A stretch of 64,000 bases of DNA from Artocarpus heterophyllus (GCA_025403435.1 CM046333.1:30649521-30713520), one strand, 5' to 3'; positions 23,129 to 36,998 are shown, counted from the stretch's first letter. Numbers and translations: made by a program. The notes: generated by a model not told the origin, from the sequence alone.

Positions 23129-24772
23129 ATGGTGTCAGATGATTACATTGTATTTCTCCAAGAATTTGAGTTTGACATTGGTGTGGTGGAAGATGATCCA
23201 ATTAACTTCTGTCAAGCCATGGAAAATTTTAGATCTCAAGAGTGGATTGATGCCATGAATGAGAAGATGAAGTCTTTGAAGGACAATGTTAGGGATCTTG
23301 TCCCATTGCCTGAAGAAGTGAAACCAATTAGTTGTAAATAGATATTTAAGATCAAAAGGGATTCAAAAGGCGATGTGGAGAGGTACAAGGCTTGGCTTGT
23401 CTCTAAAAGCTTTACACAAAAAGAGGGCAATGATTATAAAGAGTCTCTCTCTAGTTTCTTTAAAAGATGCTTTCAGTACTATAATGGAACTTATGGTGCA
23501 TTTTGACCTTGAGCTTCGTCAGATGGATGTTCAGATTGTGTTTCTCAATGCAACATTGATGAAACAATCTATATGGTGCAACCAAAAAATTCTGTGTTGG
23601 GAGATGCTATGAAGATGGTTTGCAAATTGAAGAAATCCATCTATGGGCTTAAGCAGGCCTCTCATCAGTGGTATTACAAATTTCTTCAAGTTATCATCTC
23701 GTTTAGTTTTGAGATGAATATGGTCGATGATTGTATACATCACAAGTTCAGTGGGAGTAAGTTTATTTTCTTAGTTTTATATGTTGATGACATTTTGCTT
23801 GCTAGCAATGATATAGGCTTATTGCATGAAACCAAGAGACTTCTATCAAAGAAATTTAAGACGAAGGATCTTGGTGATGCATCTTTTATTTTGGGTATAC
23901 AGATACATCGGGATTGCTCTCAGGGTATTCTTGGATTATCATAAAAGGGCTATATCGAAAGGGTTCTTAGAAAATATGCCACGCAAGATTGCAAAGTAGG
24001 TGATACCCCTGTGGCTAAAGGAGACAAGTTTAGTACCAATCAATGCCCTAAGAATGATTTTGAGATTTAGGAAATGTAGAAGATTTCTTATGCGTCAACA
24101 ATAGGGAGTCTAATGTATGCTCAGGTTTGTATGTGTCCAGATATTGCATATATTACAGGAATGTTGGGTAGATACTTAAACAATCCTAGAAAGGATCATT
24201 GAATAGCAGCCAAGTGAGTCTTGAGATATTTACAGAGAATAAAGGACTACATGCTCACATATTGGAGGTCAGAATAGCTTGAGATCATTGGGTATACTGA
24301 CCCCAATTATGTTGGATGCTAAGATAGTATAAAATCTACATTAGACTATGTCTACCTTTTAGCTGGAGGTACTGTCTCTTGGAAGAGTGCTAAACAGTCT
24401 CTTCTAGCATCTTCTACCATGGTAGCAAAGTTCATAGCATGTTATGAGGCATCCAATCATGGAATATGGCTGCGGAATCTTGTCACAAGGCTATGTACAG
24501 TGGATAGAATTCAAAGACCACTCAAGTTATTTTGTGACAATAAGTTGGCAGTTTTATATTTGAATAACAACAGGAGCTTGACGAAGTCAAAGCATATAGA
24601 CATCAAATCCTTGGTTGTGAAAGAAAGAGTTCAAAGTGGACAATTGTCTATAGAGCACATAAGCACAAACTCCATGATTATGCATCTGCTTACTAAGGGA
24701 TTACTACCAAAAATGTTTTAAGAGCACACTGCTCGTATGAGTGTCATGTCTTATGAGGATATTCATTTTTAA
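23129..24772 (+). pseudogene. Element A reverse transcriptase and RNase H (3' part of polyprotein)
   Basis: This continues the frame cut at 13640. Visible parts are NFCQAMENFRSQEWIDAMNE, the RT start with VPLPEEVKPISCK, KKSIYGLKQASHQWYYKF, LVLYVDDILLASND and KFKTKDLGDASFILGIQIHRD. RNase H has WLRNLVTRL and CDNKLAVLYLNNNRSLTKSKHIDIK, ending at a TAA at 24770. The YVDD catalytic motif is intact but stops and frameshifts occur throughout. Its sequence is clearly different from the Angela-like copies, so A is another copia family. Confidence 0.88.
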
Positions 24773-25192
24773 TGGGAGTTTGTAATATTAGATGCTTTTA
24801 TGATATAGACATATTTTTAGTTATTTTAGTTATGAATATTTTTAAGGTTATTTTCTATAGGAATAAAGTTTAAGTTTATTCACACTTTGATTGTGGTATG
24901 GTTTGATCTCACTAAGGTTTTAAGGTGTACCAGTTTCAAATAGGCAAGTTAAGATCATATTGCATGAAATTTTGATAGCATCCATGCTTAATGTTTGTCA
25001 TTAGTTGTATTAGCATATATGATCAATGATGGGTCTAGTTACAACATATGGGACGTAGGTCATTTTGGTCCTATATTGATATAGTTAATGGATAAGGTTG
25101 TTGAGATGCATATGGTTTTAATAGCAAAATTCATGAGCTTATAAGGTATAATTCACATTTATAAAGTTGCATATATAGCCCAAGTGAGAGAT
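24773..25192 (+). other. 3' untranslated region and purine tract of element A
   Basis: Non-coding sequence ending with CAAGTGAGAGAT just before the 3' LTR, which fits a polypurine tract. Nothing else was recognised. Confidence 0.65.
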
Positions 25193-25325
25193 TGTTAGAA
25201 TTAATCCAATATATAGGCTAATATATTAAATAAATGTATATTAAAGCCTATCAGATAAAGTTGCTAAATTAAAGTGATCAATTTACTTTTTGGGCTTTTA
25301 ATGCATCATTAAGTGTAGGCCTCCT
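25193..25325 (+). repeat. 3' LTR of element A, first part (split by C)
   Basis: It begins TGTTAGAATTAATCC and matches 9234 onward to the point AAGTGTAGGCCTCCT, where element C interrupts it. It continues at 37004. Confidence 0.85.
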
Positions 25326-27190
25326 TGTTGGAAAAATAGTACGCAATAGAAATTTAAAAACTTTTATATCAGAGTATTTTTTAAAACACAAGTTTGACAT
25401 GCTATATGCATAAATTAACCAGATCTTACTAATGTCGTGTGTCGAAGAGCATCTACAATCAATGAAGAGAAGGGTGTTCCAAAAGAGCCTCAACCAACCA
25501 GTCTTCTTTGTTATTCTCTATCCACAATATGAGTGCATGTGGGTGCACGTCGTACAGCTCTTCCTTGGTGACTCTCCTTCCAACCAATTGAGAAAACCTA
25601 GAGCTAAGGTTTGTGATTTGTGAACAATAGCTCTCAGGGGAGTTTCAGAGACTCACAAAATAGAGCACTCACACTTAATCTCTCAAATGATCTAAATAAC
25701 TTATAAGTCTCACTCTCTATTTATAGAGGTTGGACCCAAAGGTTAGTCCTTGTCAGATAAGGCCTCAAAAATTCGAATAAGTATCAATATTTGATAAAAT
25801 AGCATAAAAATACGTGATCAGATTATCATTTGGTCTGCAGGTCAAACTAGCAGATCGGCTTGCCAAACTTACTCCATTGGCAGGCCAAACTTGAAAAACA
25901 GCCTGCCGAACTTACGATAAATGATCCCTGTGAATCTTTTATTTTTAACCCGAGATTCTTTAGATAAAGCCTCAGCTTTAATTCAAATAACCTAATAGAA
26001 AAGTTATCTAATTAAAACAATAATATCTAGATAATGTCTAGGAAAATAAATATTCTAGATAATTCAACAAGTTTATCTTGAAATAATTTTTACAAAATTA
26101 ATTCAACTAATAAATAGACAAGAATTATATGATCTTATCAAATTTCAACCAATTTGATAATTTGCATAAGTCACCAATTTATTGAAAAAGCATGTTGTAT
26201 CATTACAGGATTTATCATTTATGAAACCCAATATCCTAGATATATATTTCATAATTATCAACTCTAATGTTACTCCACTAAAAGCTTAGAGCTACACTCT
26301 CAAACTATATAGAATTATGAAGCCCGAATTGCGAAGTCTTCACGACATATCATAATATATCGTATCCCTATAGGATATCCATAATCGGCTTAAGGATAAA
26401 TTCTATTTCATCTTCACGATTATTTTTCTTTTATGTTCCATAATCTCACCATCGGAAAACTTGCCATCCAAGGACAGTATACCATTCGGTTACACCTATG
26501 TATCCAAATGGCTAAGTGTTCCAGTCTTCCAATTACGCGATAATGCATATAAGAGGATATCATTGGCTCCTAAAGAGGAGCTATAGATTCTATATCTATG
26601 AATAACAAGTCTACACTATCAAGAGTTATGTCTCCAATGTACTGGTATGTGTACCATCATAAATTGTGGATGTCACCCTTTGATACATCAAAAGACATAA
26701 GTCATGACAATAGGCCCACTATTCATCTTAAGATTAAGATACAACACATATGATTGTCTAAAGTGAATTGATTTGCCAAGACAGAATTATTAATCCAAAT
26801 CAATTACACTTTATGTCCCGATCTAATGCTTCGTCACCTATGACACTACACCAATGTTTCTATTCGTGGAGTCCATCTCCGATGGCCAAGACAAACCATA
26901 TTCTGTTAGGGATATAGACAACATAACAATCTTTGCATGAATAAAACATCCAGTTTTATTCCCTCGATTATAGAGCTTGTGATTTAGACTGTCACCTTTA
27001 GAATCATGTCTTTCGCATAATCTATCCTAAACCAACAATCTCAAACTTTGTTTTCTTATCATATGTCTAACAAATATGAATGTAAAGAGGACAACAATTT
27101 GGTATATGAATAACAAATAAACTCTTTATTGATAAAAATATCTTCAAAAATATATTACATTTTTACTTCTTAGAGCATATATGTCTAATA
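25326..27190 (-). repeat. 3' LTR of element C
   Basis: About 1,865 bp, the reverse complement of the B-type LTR. It starts TGTTGGAAAAATAGTACG and ends at ATGTCTAATA, where the family has TCTAACA. The adjacent ATCTCCTACTTGCAC is the purine tract in reverse. It is shorter than the 5' LTR; for example, it lacks the segment with GGGACCTGATGGACC seen near 35999. Confidence 0.88.
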
Positions 27191-30100
27191 ATCTCCTACT
27201 TGCACTAAGTAAATATGACAAATCTTGCATCCCCATAGCTTCCATCTGCCTCTCGAAAACTCTCATAGTTAGTGTCTTCTTGAATGGATTAGCTAAATTG
27301 TCCTCGGATGCAATTTTACATATAGCAACATCTCTGCCTTTAACGAAGTCCTTTATCACATGATATTTTCGATCAATATGCTTACTTTTCTTATGAAATC
27401 TTGGTTCCTTAGCATTAGCTATCGCTGCACTGTTATCACAATGCAGTGATACCAATTTATCCATACTAGGAATTACCTCAAGATCCCCAAGGAACTTACG
27501 GAGCCACACTACCTCTTTCGAAGCATTACTAGCTGCCACATACTCGACCTCCATCATTGAATCCAAAGTGCAATCATGCTTGACACTTGTCCGAACAATG
27601 GCACTGCCGCCCAGAGTAAACACAAAACTAGTAGTCGATCTTCTCGAATCCAAATTAGTGTATCCTAGAAGTGTTAAATCCTCACCCGAGTACATAAGCA
27701 TATACCCTCAAGTTCTTCTCAAGTACTTGAAAATATGCTTGACTGCAACCCACTGGTTCGATCTTGGAACCAACTAAAATCGATTTATTATCCCAACTGC
27801 ATAACTAATTTTCAGTCGTGTGCAAAGCATGGCATACATGAGGCCACCCCCTGTCGAAGCTTCAGGCACCTTTTTTATGTATTCTCTTTCTTCATCAAAC
27901 TTTGGTGTGCCTTTCTTAGAAAGAGTAATTTCAAATCTAAATAGTTGCCTACCTTTTTTGGAATCCTACAATGCATACCTTTTGAGAATTTTATCTATGC
28001 AACCCACTTGGGACACAACTATCATTATGTTCTTCCTATCCTAAATGATATGGATATTGAGAACAAAATTAGCTTCACCCAAGTTTTTCATGTTAAACTG
28101 TTTGGTCAACCTTAATTTGATAGATGACAATGCCCCAACATCATTGCTAATTAGCAGAATGTTATCTATATAGAGCAGTAAAAAAACCACCTTCCTATCC
28201 TTAATGTATTTGTAAGCACATGGTCTGTCCACATTTGTACGAACCCATAAGTCTTGATCTCCTAATCAAATCATATGTTCAAAGAACAGGAAGCCTGCTT
28301 AAGTCCATAAATTGACTTTAGCAGCTTACAAACCTTACCATCTTGACTTTTAGCCTTGAACCCGTCTGGCTGTTCCAAATATATGGACTCATCAAGATAG
28401 CCATTTAGAGAAGCTATCCTGACATCCATATGCCAAATCTCATAGTCGAGAATGGCAATTATGGACCAAAGAATGCAGATGGACTTAAGCATGGCTATAG
28501 GCGAAAAGGTTTCCGCGTAATTGATTCCTTCCTTTTGCGTGTATACCTTAGCTACAAGTCTAGCCTTATAGGTTTTGAATTTTCAATCCACTCTCCTCTT
28601 TCTCTTGTAGATCCACTTACACCGTATGGGTTTTACCCCTTGGGGAAGATCTACAAGTTTCCAGACCCGATTAGCCTCCATAGACTTCATCTCTATGTTC
28701 ATGGCCTTAGTCTAGAGTTTTGAATTAACATCCACCATAGCTTCTTTGTAAGTATAAGGATCCCTATCATGTTCAACAGGTTTAGCCAAGAGGCCTCACC
28801 ATTGAACATATATCTCTCGGGTTGATGCCTGATCCTCCCACTATACCGAAGCCCCTTAGGTTGTTGTTCGAGTTTAGTTGGTTTTTCTACACTGATTGGA
28901 ATGGTTTCATTAGGAACCCCTAGAGTGATCGAATTAGTCGCCAACTCCTCAAGCAACACTTTATTTTGAGGCTGAAAGTCATCCATGTAACTTTCCTCAA
29001 GATAAGTTGCGTTAGTTGAAACCACGACTCTATTTTTCTTTGGGTTATAGAAATAACCCCCTTTAGTCCCTTTTGGATATCCTACAAACACACAAACTTC
29101 TAAACATGCTTTCAACATATTCGCTTCTTTAAACAAGAATGAGCAGGATATCTCTATATGTGATTATGGTGTAAGGATGTCTTTTTTCCTATCCACAACT
29201 TGTGAGCAGTTTTAGGAACCAATTTTGAAGGCACATTGTTCAAAAGATAACATGTGATTTGTAATGTATATCCCCAAAAGGATAAAGGCAATGATGAATA
29301 ACTCATCATGAAACTGACCATGTCCAACAATGTCTTATTTCTTCTTTCAGCCATGCCATTCTATTGCTAAGTACTTGGTGTAGTCAAATAGGATATAATC
29401 CCATTCTCTAATAAGTGTCCTAAGAACTCATCAGAAAGGTATTCACCCCTCAATCAGATCGAAGCATCTTTATGGGTTTACCCAATTGCTTTCCACTTTA
29501 GCTTGAAGCTCCTTAAACTTGTGATAAGTTTTGTTTTTGTGGTGCATTAGATACACATACCCATACCTTGAGTTATCATCAATAAAAGTGGCAAAATACT
29601 GATACCCTCTTCATGCCTGGATGTTCATAGGTTTACAAACATCATTATGCACAAGTTCTAGAACCCCTTCAGCCCTATTGTCTTTATACCCAAATGGTCT
29701 TTTGGTAATTTTACCTTTCAAATACAATTCACATTGTGGTATAGATTCCACCTTTAATTGACTAAATGGTCCATCCCTTACTAACCTTTGAATTCCATTC
29801 AGGTTAATATGACTCAATCGCAAATGCCAAAGATAAATCTTAATAAAGTGAGAAGTTCTAGGTCTTTTAAAGTTATTATAATTAACCTTAGTGTTTAGCA
29901 ATAAGTCCATCTTAGGTTTGATAAAATATAGATTATTTTGCATCCATCCATTACAGATAAAAGATTTATTTTTGTGAATCACCACTTTATTATTAAAAGA
30001 AACTACATAAGAGTCTTTAATAAATAAGATATAGAAATTAAGTTCCTTTTTAATTTAGGAACATAAAAACAATCTCGTAAAAATAAACTCCTATAATTAT

Positions 30101-30424
30101 CAAAGTAAAGATGGACGTCTCCCACTACTTTAGCCAACACTAAGGATCCATCGTCTATATAAAGCGTGAAGTCTTCATGTAGCAAACTTCTCATTTCTTT
30201 GAATCCCTACAGAGAAACACAAACATGATTAGTTGCTCCGAAATCTATGACCCAAGTGTCACTAGATTCCTCAACCAAATAAGTTTCAATAACCAAAAGA
30301 TCACACCTACTTCCTTGAGAAAAGAAGTCATTGCAATTATTCTTTATGTGCCCAACCTTCCCATGTAAAAACCACTTGAGCTCACTACAACAAATTCGAG
30401 ATTATATGACCTTTATTCAATGTC

Positions 30425-31445
30425 TGTCTCTCAAAAACCGTTGTGATAAGGGGAAAAAATACGGTGAGTTATGCTCGTGAAGATGAAAACCGTTGTGGTA
30501 TTGGCAGGAGCTACCACGATGGTTTTTTAAAAAATCATCATGTAAGACTAAAACTTTCACGACGGTTTTTATAAAAACCATCATGGAAGGCTCTGCAAGT
30601 TTAAAATTTTAGTAGCCCATGTAATCTTTCACGACAGTTTTTATAAAAACCGCCATGGAAGGTTTAGATATTTGAAATTTTTAGTATCCCGTCAAATTTA
30701 ACCTTTCATGATGGTTTTTATAAAAACCGTTGTGGAAGGTTATGCATGTTTAAATTTTTAGCACCCCACCTAAATTTAATCTTTCACGACGGATTTTGTA
30801 AAAACCTTCGTGGAAGGAAATTTTTAGTATTCCACTAAATCTAACCTTTCACATTTTTAGTAGCACGCCTAAATTTAATCTTTCACGACGATTTTTATAA
30901 AAACCGTCGTGGAAGGTTTAGATGTTTGAAATTTTTAGTATTTCGCTAAATTTAACCTTTCATAATAGTTTTTATAAAAACCGTCATGGAAGGTTCCGCA
31001 TGTTTGAAATTTTTAGTAGTCCTGTAAAATTTAATCTTTCATGACGGTTTTTATAAAAACCATCGTAGAAGGTTTGGATGTTTGAAATTTTTCGTATCTC
31101 GCCAAATTTAACCTTTCACAACAGTTTTTATAAAAACCGTCGTGGAAGGTTATGCATGTTTGAAATTTTTAGGTGCCCGCCAAAATTTAATCTTTCACGA
31201 AGGTTAAATTTAGGCGGGATACTAAAAATTTCGAACATTCAAACCTTCCACGACGGTTTTATAAAAACCATCGTGAAAGATTAAATTTAGTGGGATACTA
31301 AAAATTTCAAACATGCGAAACCTTTCACGATGGTTTTTATAAAAACCATCGTGGAAGGAACCTTTCCCGCCTTTTATGATGGTTTTTAGAAAAACCATTG
31401 TGGAAGGCCTTTCATGACAGTTTTAAAAAAAACCATCGTGAAATG
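30425..31445. repeat. Subterminal hairpin array, left end of CACTA1
   Basis: About fourteen palindromes spaced mostly 70-80 bases apart. Each has an arm near CACGACGGTTTTT, a TA or TATA centre and an arm near AAAAACCGTCGTG, joined by a spacer with TTTGAAATTTTTAGTA and CCGCCAAATTTAA. The spacer orientation flips at about 31200, so the array is itself an inverted repeat. Such subterminal repeats are the binding sites of the TNPA-type protein in En/Spm. Confidence 0.88.
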
Positions 31446-31489
31446 TTTCGCATGTTTAAAAGTTTTAGTATCCCGCCCAAATTTAATGC

Positions 31490-32360
31490 CGCACCAACGA
31501 CATAGCCTTCCCTATTTATTCAAAATTTCTTTAACTCAAACCCACTAACTCTCAAACCATTTTCTCTCTCTAACTCCTCCCCCCATGACCTAGCCACCTA
31601 TGAACCTAACCCCCATGGCATTCCACCGACTTTGAAATTCCTCTGTCACTCTCTCCACGACCTAAACCCTAACAAACCCAATGCCATTTGCCACCATTCA
31701 TCCTCATCCCTTGACAATCTACCGACTTCACCATCGTTTGACTCCTTCTTTGCCATTTCCACTGACTCCACCGCCATTGATAAATTTCAAACCATTAGTT
31801 TTAGTTTTAGTGTTATTGTTAGTTCTAAACTTAGTATTATTTGGTTATTTTAGTGTTCTTTAGCTTTAGTTTTAGTTTTAAAATTAGTTATATTAATTTG
31901 TTATTTGCCATTTAGTATGTGTTATTTGTATTTGGTGTTTGAAAGAACTTTAAACAACATTTAGCATTTTGGTGTGAGAATAGGTTACTTTCTGTGTTTG
32001 TGATGCCTAAGTATTATTGTGATGCCCACCACATGTTTGATGAAAAGCTTCTATGACTGTGTGTTTGTGTTTTAGTTAATTAGTTTTATTTTCATTATTT
32101 TTGTTAATTATATTTATTTTTTTTCTTTCTTTACCTCACACATGACAGCATGCATGGACTTAGACACCAAAAATCCATCAACTCTTGTGCAAGCATGAAA
32201 AGAGTACATGACTTTACAATGTAAATATATATATGATTTTGTAAAAATTTTATAGTTCAATATAATTATGTGATAATGAAATCAGGTCATTGTATTAATG
32301 GTAAAAATACGGGACCATTCATTCTATAGGAAACTAGAAATTCTGGTTATTTTTTTAGCT
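31490..32360 (+). other. Leader and intron-like interior of CACTA1
   Basis: A pyrimidine-rich, leader-like stretch (CTATTTATTC near 31508 and TTTTCTCTCTCTAACTCC at 31560-31577) is followed by T-rich, intron-like sequence. Frames at 31632-31863 are not recognisable. It has the same layout as the 5' end of CACTA2 and CACTA3, so this is probably the remains of an autonomous element after internal deletion. Confidence 0.55.
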
Positions 32361-32364
32361 TCAA

Positions 32365-32695
32365 ACCAACTTTTTCACGATGCTTTTTAGTGAAAACGGT
32401 TGTGAAACAAGAGCCTTACATGACGGTTTTCATAAAAACGGTCGTGTAAGGCATAGATTATACAACGGTTTTCCTAAAAACCATCGTGTAAACTTAGCAT
32501 TTCACGACGGTTTTTAGTGAAAACTGTCGTGGTAGTCTCATCCCAAGATCCCAGAACCCTACCAAAATAAGGATTCCACAATGGTAAAAAACTGTCATGA
32601 AAAGTCTCCTTGGTACTATGACAGACAATTACACGACGGTTTTTAAACCGTCGTGAAAACATACCATGACGGTTTTAACCCATCGTGTAATCTAC
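32365..32695. repeat. Subterminal hairpin array, right end of CACTA1
   Basis: About six further copies of the CACGACGG / CCGTCGTG palindrome, more compact than on the left, reaching to within about 15 bases of the terminal inverted repeat. Confidence 0.85.
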
Positions 32696-33458
32696 AGTTT
32701 TTACTAGTGGCTTCTTCGGATTCTTTTTTTCTTCTTCTTGTTCTTGCCGTTTGCAGGAATAGAAGACTTCCAGTTCTTGGCCCGTTGCTTTTTTCCATTC
32801 CTACGATTGGGATTAGAACCAAAGGCAGCTGCCAAGTTGGCCTCTCCATCAATAGGAGTTTCCCTGATTAGATTTTCAAACTCCTATAACTGCTTCATTA
32901 ACTCAGTCAAGGTCATATCCCTTGTATTGCTTAAATTAAATGTTGCTCTAAAAGCGATAAACTTCCTAGATAGAGTCTCAAAGACCATAGTTATCAGAGT
33001 TTCAACATTAATGTTAGTTCCCTTGGTTTGAGCCTTAGCATGGTAACCTATGACCAACATTATATGCTCCTTTACAGATGTCCCCAGTCTTTGTTTGCAG
33101 TTTAGAAGTTTTTGAAGAACCCCTTACCTTTTTGTTAGGGCCTGGCCTCCAAACATGTCTTCAAGATTATCTAAGATCTGCTTTGTAGTCTCATAATCTT
33201 TATGTTGAGCCTGTAGCACATTATTCATGCTGGCCATAACATAACAGCAGGCCTGATTGTTAGATCCTTCCAGCGATAATACGCTTGGATTTGCTCATTA
33301 GTGGAATCTACCGTAGGCTAGGAAGGACACAGAGTTATCAGCACGAATTTTAGTTTCTCAAAGAACAAGACAATATCTAGGTGCCATTTTCAATCATTAT
33401 AGTTCTCACCGATTAATTAGTTTTTGTCAAGTATGAAAGATAAGGCGTTTTTAGACAT

Positions 33459-35115
33459 TTTTAATCTACAATAAAGAATCATATACCAAACATAAGCAAA
33501 CATACCATAATAATTTAGTAATTTAACACAATCATGTAAAACATACAATGTGTTCATGTGTCAAAACCTTGAAAATATCACAACCTTACAATGATAATTC
33601 CCAACTCAGAATTCAATAAGCTGCCTAGGTGAGACTTGCCAAATTCAATTAGGAATATGGATCTTGTCCTGATTAATATATGTCATCTAGGACCCGTATG
33701 ATATAGCATATATTAATAATTGTTTCTTTGGCCTTCAATTTTATTAATAGAGCTCCTAGAGGAGGTCAATAATAAAATCAACTTGAGTATATAACCATCA
33801 TTTTCATATTTTAATCATGATTAATAATCGCCACCGAGCGGTGTGCAACGTAAATCATGCTAAAATACCTTATCCTCTTGGAGATTCAACTAAGTAAATA
33901 ATGAAGTCCCTTCCTTGGGGTTGAAACCACAATGTGCTACCTATGGACCAATGATGGAGCCATAGGTCCTCTCTTCAAAAACCTTCTCCCACTCAATCTT
34001 TTGAAATGAAGGTTTATTTTAAGAACATGCGTGAACAATTTTTAATGAGCAGCACTCCCTATTCTATATGACACATTATCAATACACATGGTAAATCATA
34101 TTATAATACAGACAAGAAAAAGAAATCATGCAAAGTTAAAAGCAAAATAATAATAAATAGCCACAATATTATGGTTCAACCCTAGAGAAAAGAAATCAAA
34201 GATTACAAGAGATAAATCGAAATATATTATTGATTCTTCATCCTTGAATCTTCAAATTGTATCCTTCTTCATGTATTATCCATCTTCAAGTCTTTAATCC
34301 CATATAGATCGAATACTTCATATTTCCAGTCATATCCAAATTTAATGTTTCTTTGAAGTGTCCCAAAAATAAAATCAAAACTGCAGCAAAAAATGCACCT
34401 TTTTTGAAAATCCATAGCTCTTTATCGGCATGTCGATCTGTGAAATCGGCCTACTAGTCATGACCGATCGGCCTGCCAAACTTGAAAGTTTAGCCTGTCT
34501 TTCGAAATTCTGCCCCATGGTCAGCTTGCCGAACCCGAGGTCCTGCCTATTGGTCTATGACCATCGGCCTACCGATCCTAAGGGCTTAGCATGTCGACCG
34601 AGCAGAAATCATATTTTTCAAAAAATACACTTTTTGTGTAGCTTTTTAATTTTATTTTCAACAATTCAAAAACATAAAATTAGAGACTTAGGAAATACTT
34701 GTGGAATACTAGCGTCTATATTCTAGATCCATCTTCTAGATCTATCTTTTTCGAATGATTATTTAATTACAAAATTCTTATAAATTTAAAATTAAATAAG
34801 AATTCCTAAACGGTGATGATAGACCACCATCTAATTACATGAAAAAACTTAGATACACATTCTAACCTCTAAGGAACCATAACTGGTAATAATTAATTGA
34901 TTAATAATTAATTAAATAATAATTTAATCAACTTTAATTAATTAATAAACATTCATCATAAAATCCATGACAACATAAATATATAGAAACCCTAGAGCGC
35001 CATCTCTTTATAAATTTAAATTCAAGCACAAAAGAGATCAAGATTACATAATTTATACATATAGCATGATCACAAACTCGTAAATTTATGTAAAAACCAT
35101 AGCTCTGATACTAAT
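33459..35115 (-). other. Leader and primer binding site of element C
   Basis: Untranslated leader on the minus strand. The primer site is at about 35101-35113, reading TTAGTATCAGAGC on the minus strand, one base from TTGGTATCAGAGC. The palindromic GCCGA/TCGGC block is at 34420-34605. Nothing else is coded. Confidence 0.78.
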
Positions 35116-36998
35116 TGTTGAAAAATAGTAAGTAGTAGAAATTTAAAAACTTTTATACCAGAGTATTTTTTAAAACATAAGTTTGACATGCTATATACAT
35201 AAATTAACCAAATCTTACTAACATCAAGTGCCGAAAAGCTCCTACAATCGATGAAGAAAAGGGCATTCTAAAAGAGCCTTAACCAACTGATTTTCTTTAC
35301 TAATCTCTATTTATAATTGTAGTGCATGTGGGTGCACGTCGTACAACTCTTGCTTGGTGACTCTTCTTGCAACCAATTGAGAAAACCCAAAACTAAGGTT
35401 CATGATTTGTGAACGATAGCTCTTAGGGGAGTTTTAGAGACTCACAGAATAGAGCGCTCACTCTTGATCTCTCAACTAATCTAAATAACTTATGAGTCTC
35501 ACTCTCTATTTATAGAGGTTGGACCTAAGGGTTAGTCCTTATCAGATAAGGCCTCAAAAATTCAAATCGGATCAATATTTGATAAAATTGTGTAAAAACA
35601 CGTGATCATATTAGCGTTCAATCAGCAGGATGAACTTACTCCATCAGCAGGCTGAACTTAAAGACCAACCTGCCGAACTTACGATAAATGATCCCTGCGA
35701 GTCTTTTATTTTCCACTCGAGATTCTTTAGATAAAGCTTCAGTTTTAATTCAGATAACCCAACAAAAAAGCTATCTGATTAAAACAACAATATCTAGATA
35801 ATCTCTAGGAAAATAAATATTTCAGATAATTCAACAACTTTATCTTGAATTAATTAGCACAAAATTAATTCAACCGATAAATAGACATGAATTATCTAAT
35901 CCTATCAAATTTTAGCCAATGTGATAATTTGACATAAGTAACCAATTTATTAAAAAAGCACGCTGTATCGTTACAGGATTTATTATGAGCTAGCAAAAGG
36001 GACCTGATGGACCTATATAGTTCAAGCTCCGATAATTATGAAACCCAATATCCTAGATATACATTTCATAATTATCAACTCTAATGCTGCTGCACTAAAA
36101 GCTTAGTGCTACACTCTCGAACTATATAGAATTACAAAGCCCAAATAGCTAAGTCTCCATGACATATCATAATATATCATATCCCAATAAGATATCCATA
36201 ATCGGCTTAAGGATAAATTCTATCTTATCTTCTCGATTATTTTTCTATTATGTCCATTATCTCGCCATCGAAAGCTTGCCATCCAAAGATAGTACACCAT
36301 TCGGTGTCACCTATGTATCTAAATGGTTAAGCGCTCCAGTCTTCTAATTATACGATAACGCACATGAGAGGATATCATCGACTTCTAAAAAGGAGCTATA
36401 GGCTCCGTATATATGAATAACAAGTCTACATTATCAAGAGTCATGTCTCCAACTACCGGTATATGTACCATCATAAATTGTGGATGTCATCCTTTGGTAC
36501 ATCAAAAGACATAAGTCAAGACAACGGGCCCACTATTCATCTTAGGATTAAGATACAACACATGTGATTGTCTAAAGTGAATTGATTTGCTGAGACAGAA
36601 TTATTAATCCAAATCAATTACAATTTATCTCCCGATCCAATGCATCATCACCTATGACAATGCACCAATGTTTCTATTCGCGGAGTCCATTTTTGATGGC
36701 CAAGACAAACCATCTTTGCATGAATAAAACACCCAACTTTATTCCCTCGATTGTGGATCTTGTGCTTTAGATTGTCACATTTAGAATCATGTGTTCTGCA
36801 TAATCTGTCTATCATATGCTTGGTTCTAAAGGTTTAGACTAATAGTTTCAGACTTTTGTTTACTTATTATACATCCAATAAATATAAACGTAAAGAGGAC
36901 AACAATTTGGTATATGAATAATAAATAAACTCTTTATTGATAAAAATATCTCTAAAAACATATTACATCTTTACTCCTTAGGGCATACATGTCCAACA
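35116..36998 (-). repeat. 5' LTR of element C
   Basis: About 1,883 bp, the B-type LTR in reverse. It ends GCATACATGTCCAACA and its left end TGTTGAAAAATAG adjoins the primer site. A TATTTATA box (reverse of TATAAATA) is at 35508-35515. Confidence 0.88.

Larger units (their letters stand above)
30380..32712 (+). mobile_element. Non-autonomous CACTA transposon (CACTA1) inside gag of C
   Basis: The element at 30383-32709 begins CACTACAACAAATTC and ends TTTTTACTAGTG, the inverted CACTA terminus. A 3-bp duplication GCT (30380-30382 and 32710-32712) flanks it, as expected for CACTA elements, and the copia gag resumes on both sides. Both ends carry palindromic subterminal repeats. The interior holds a leader/first-intron-like region but no transposase reading frame, so it would depend on a transposase supplied elsewhere; CACTA2 carries the same hairpin type. 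Confidence 0.92.
27205..33458 (-). pseudogene. Element C gag-pol polyprotein, inactivated and split by CACTA1
   Basis: On the minus strand it starts at an ATG at 33458. Gag fragments lie at about 33450-32715 and, after CACTA1, from 30382. Protease and pre-integrase lie at 30300-29700 (FYVPKLKRNLISISYL, LWHLRLSHINLNGIQRLV). Integrase lies at 29600-29150 (AERRNKTLLDMV, SYSSLPLSFWGY). RT lies at about 28700-28040 (EQPDGFKAKSQDGKVCKLL, LKSIYGLKQAS, LLLYIDNILLISND). RNase H lies at 27700-27205 (EVEYVAASNASKEVVWLRK, CDNSAAIANAKEPRFHKKSK). The RT active site reads YIDN instead of YVDD. Unlike B, this copy still has the region joining the RT start to EQPDG. The final stop is lost by an indel, so the last frame reads into the LTR. 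Confidence 0.9.

Noticed and set aside
30425..31445. Regularly spaced palindromic repeats resembling a CRISPR array
   Set aside because: The repeats vary in sequence, spacers are themselves related, the block lies next to CACTA termini with a GCT duplication, and the genome is a plant's.
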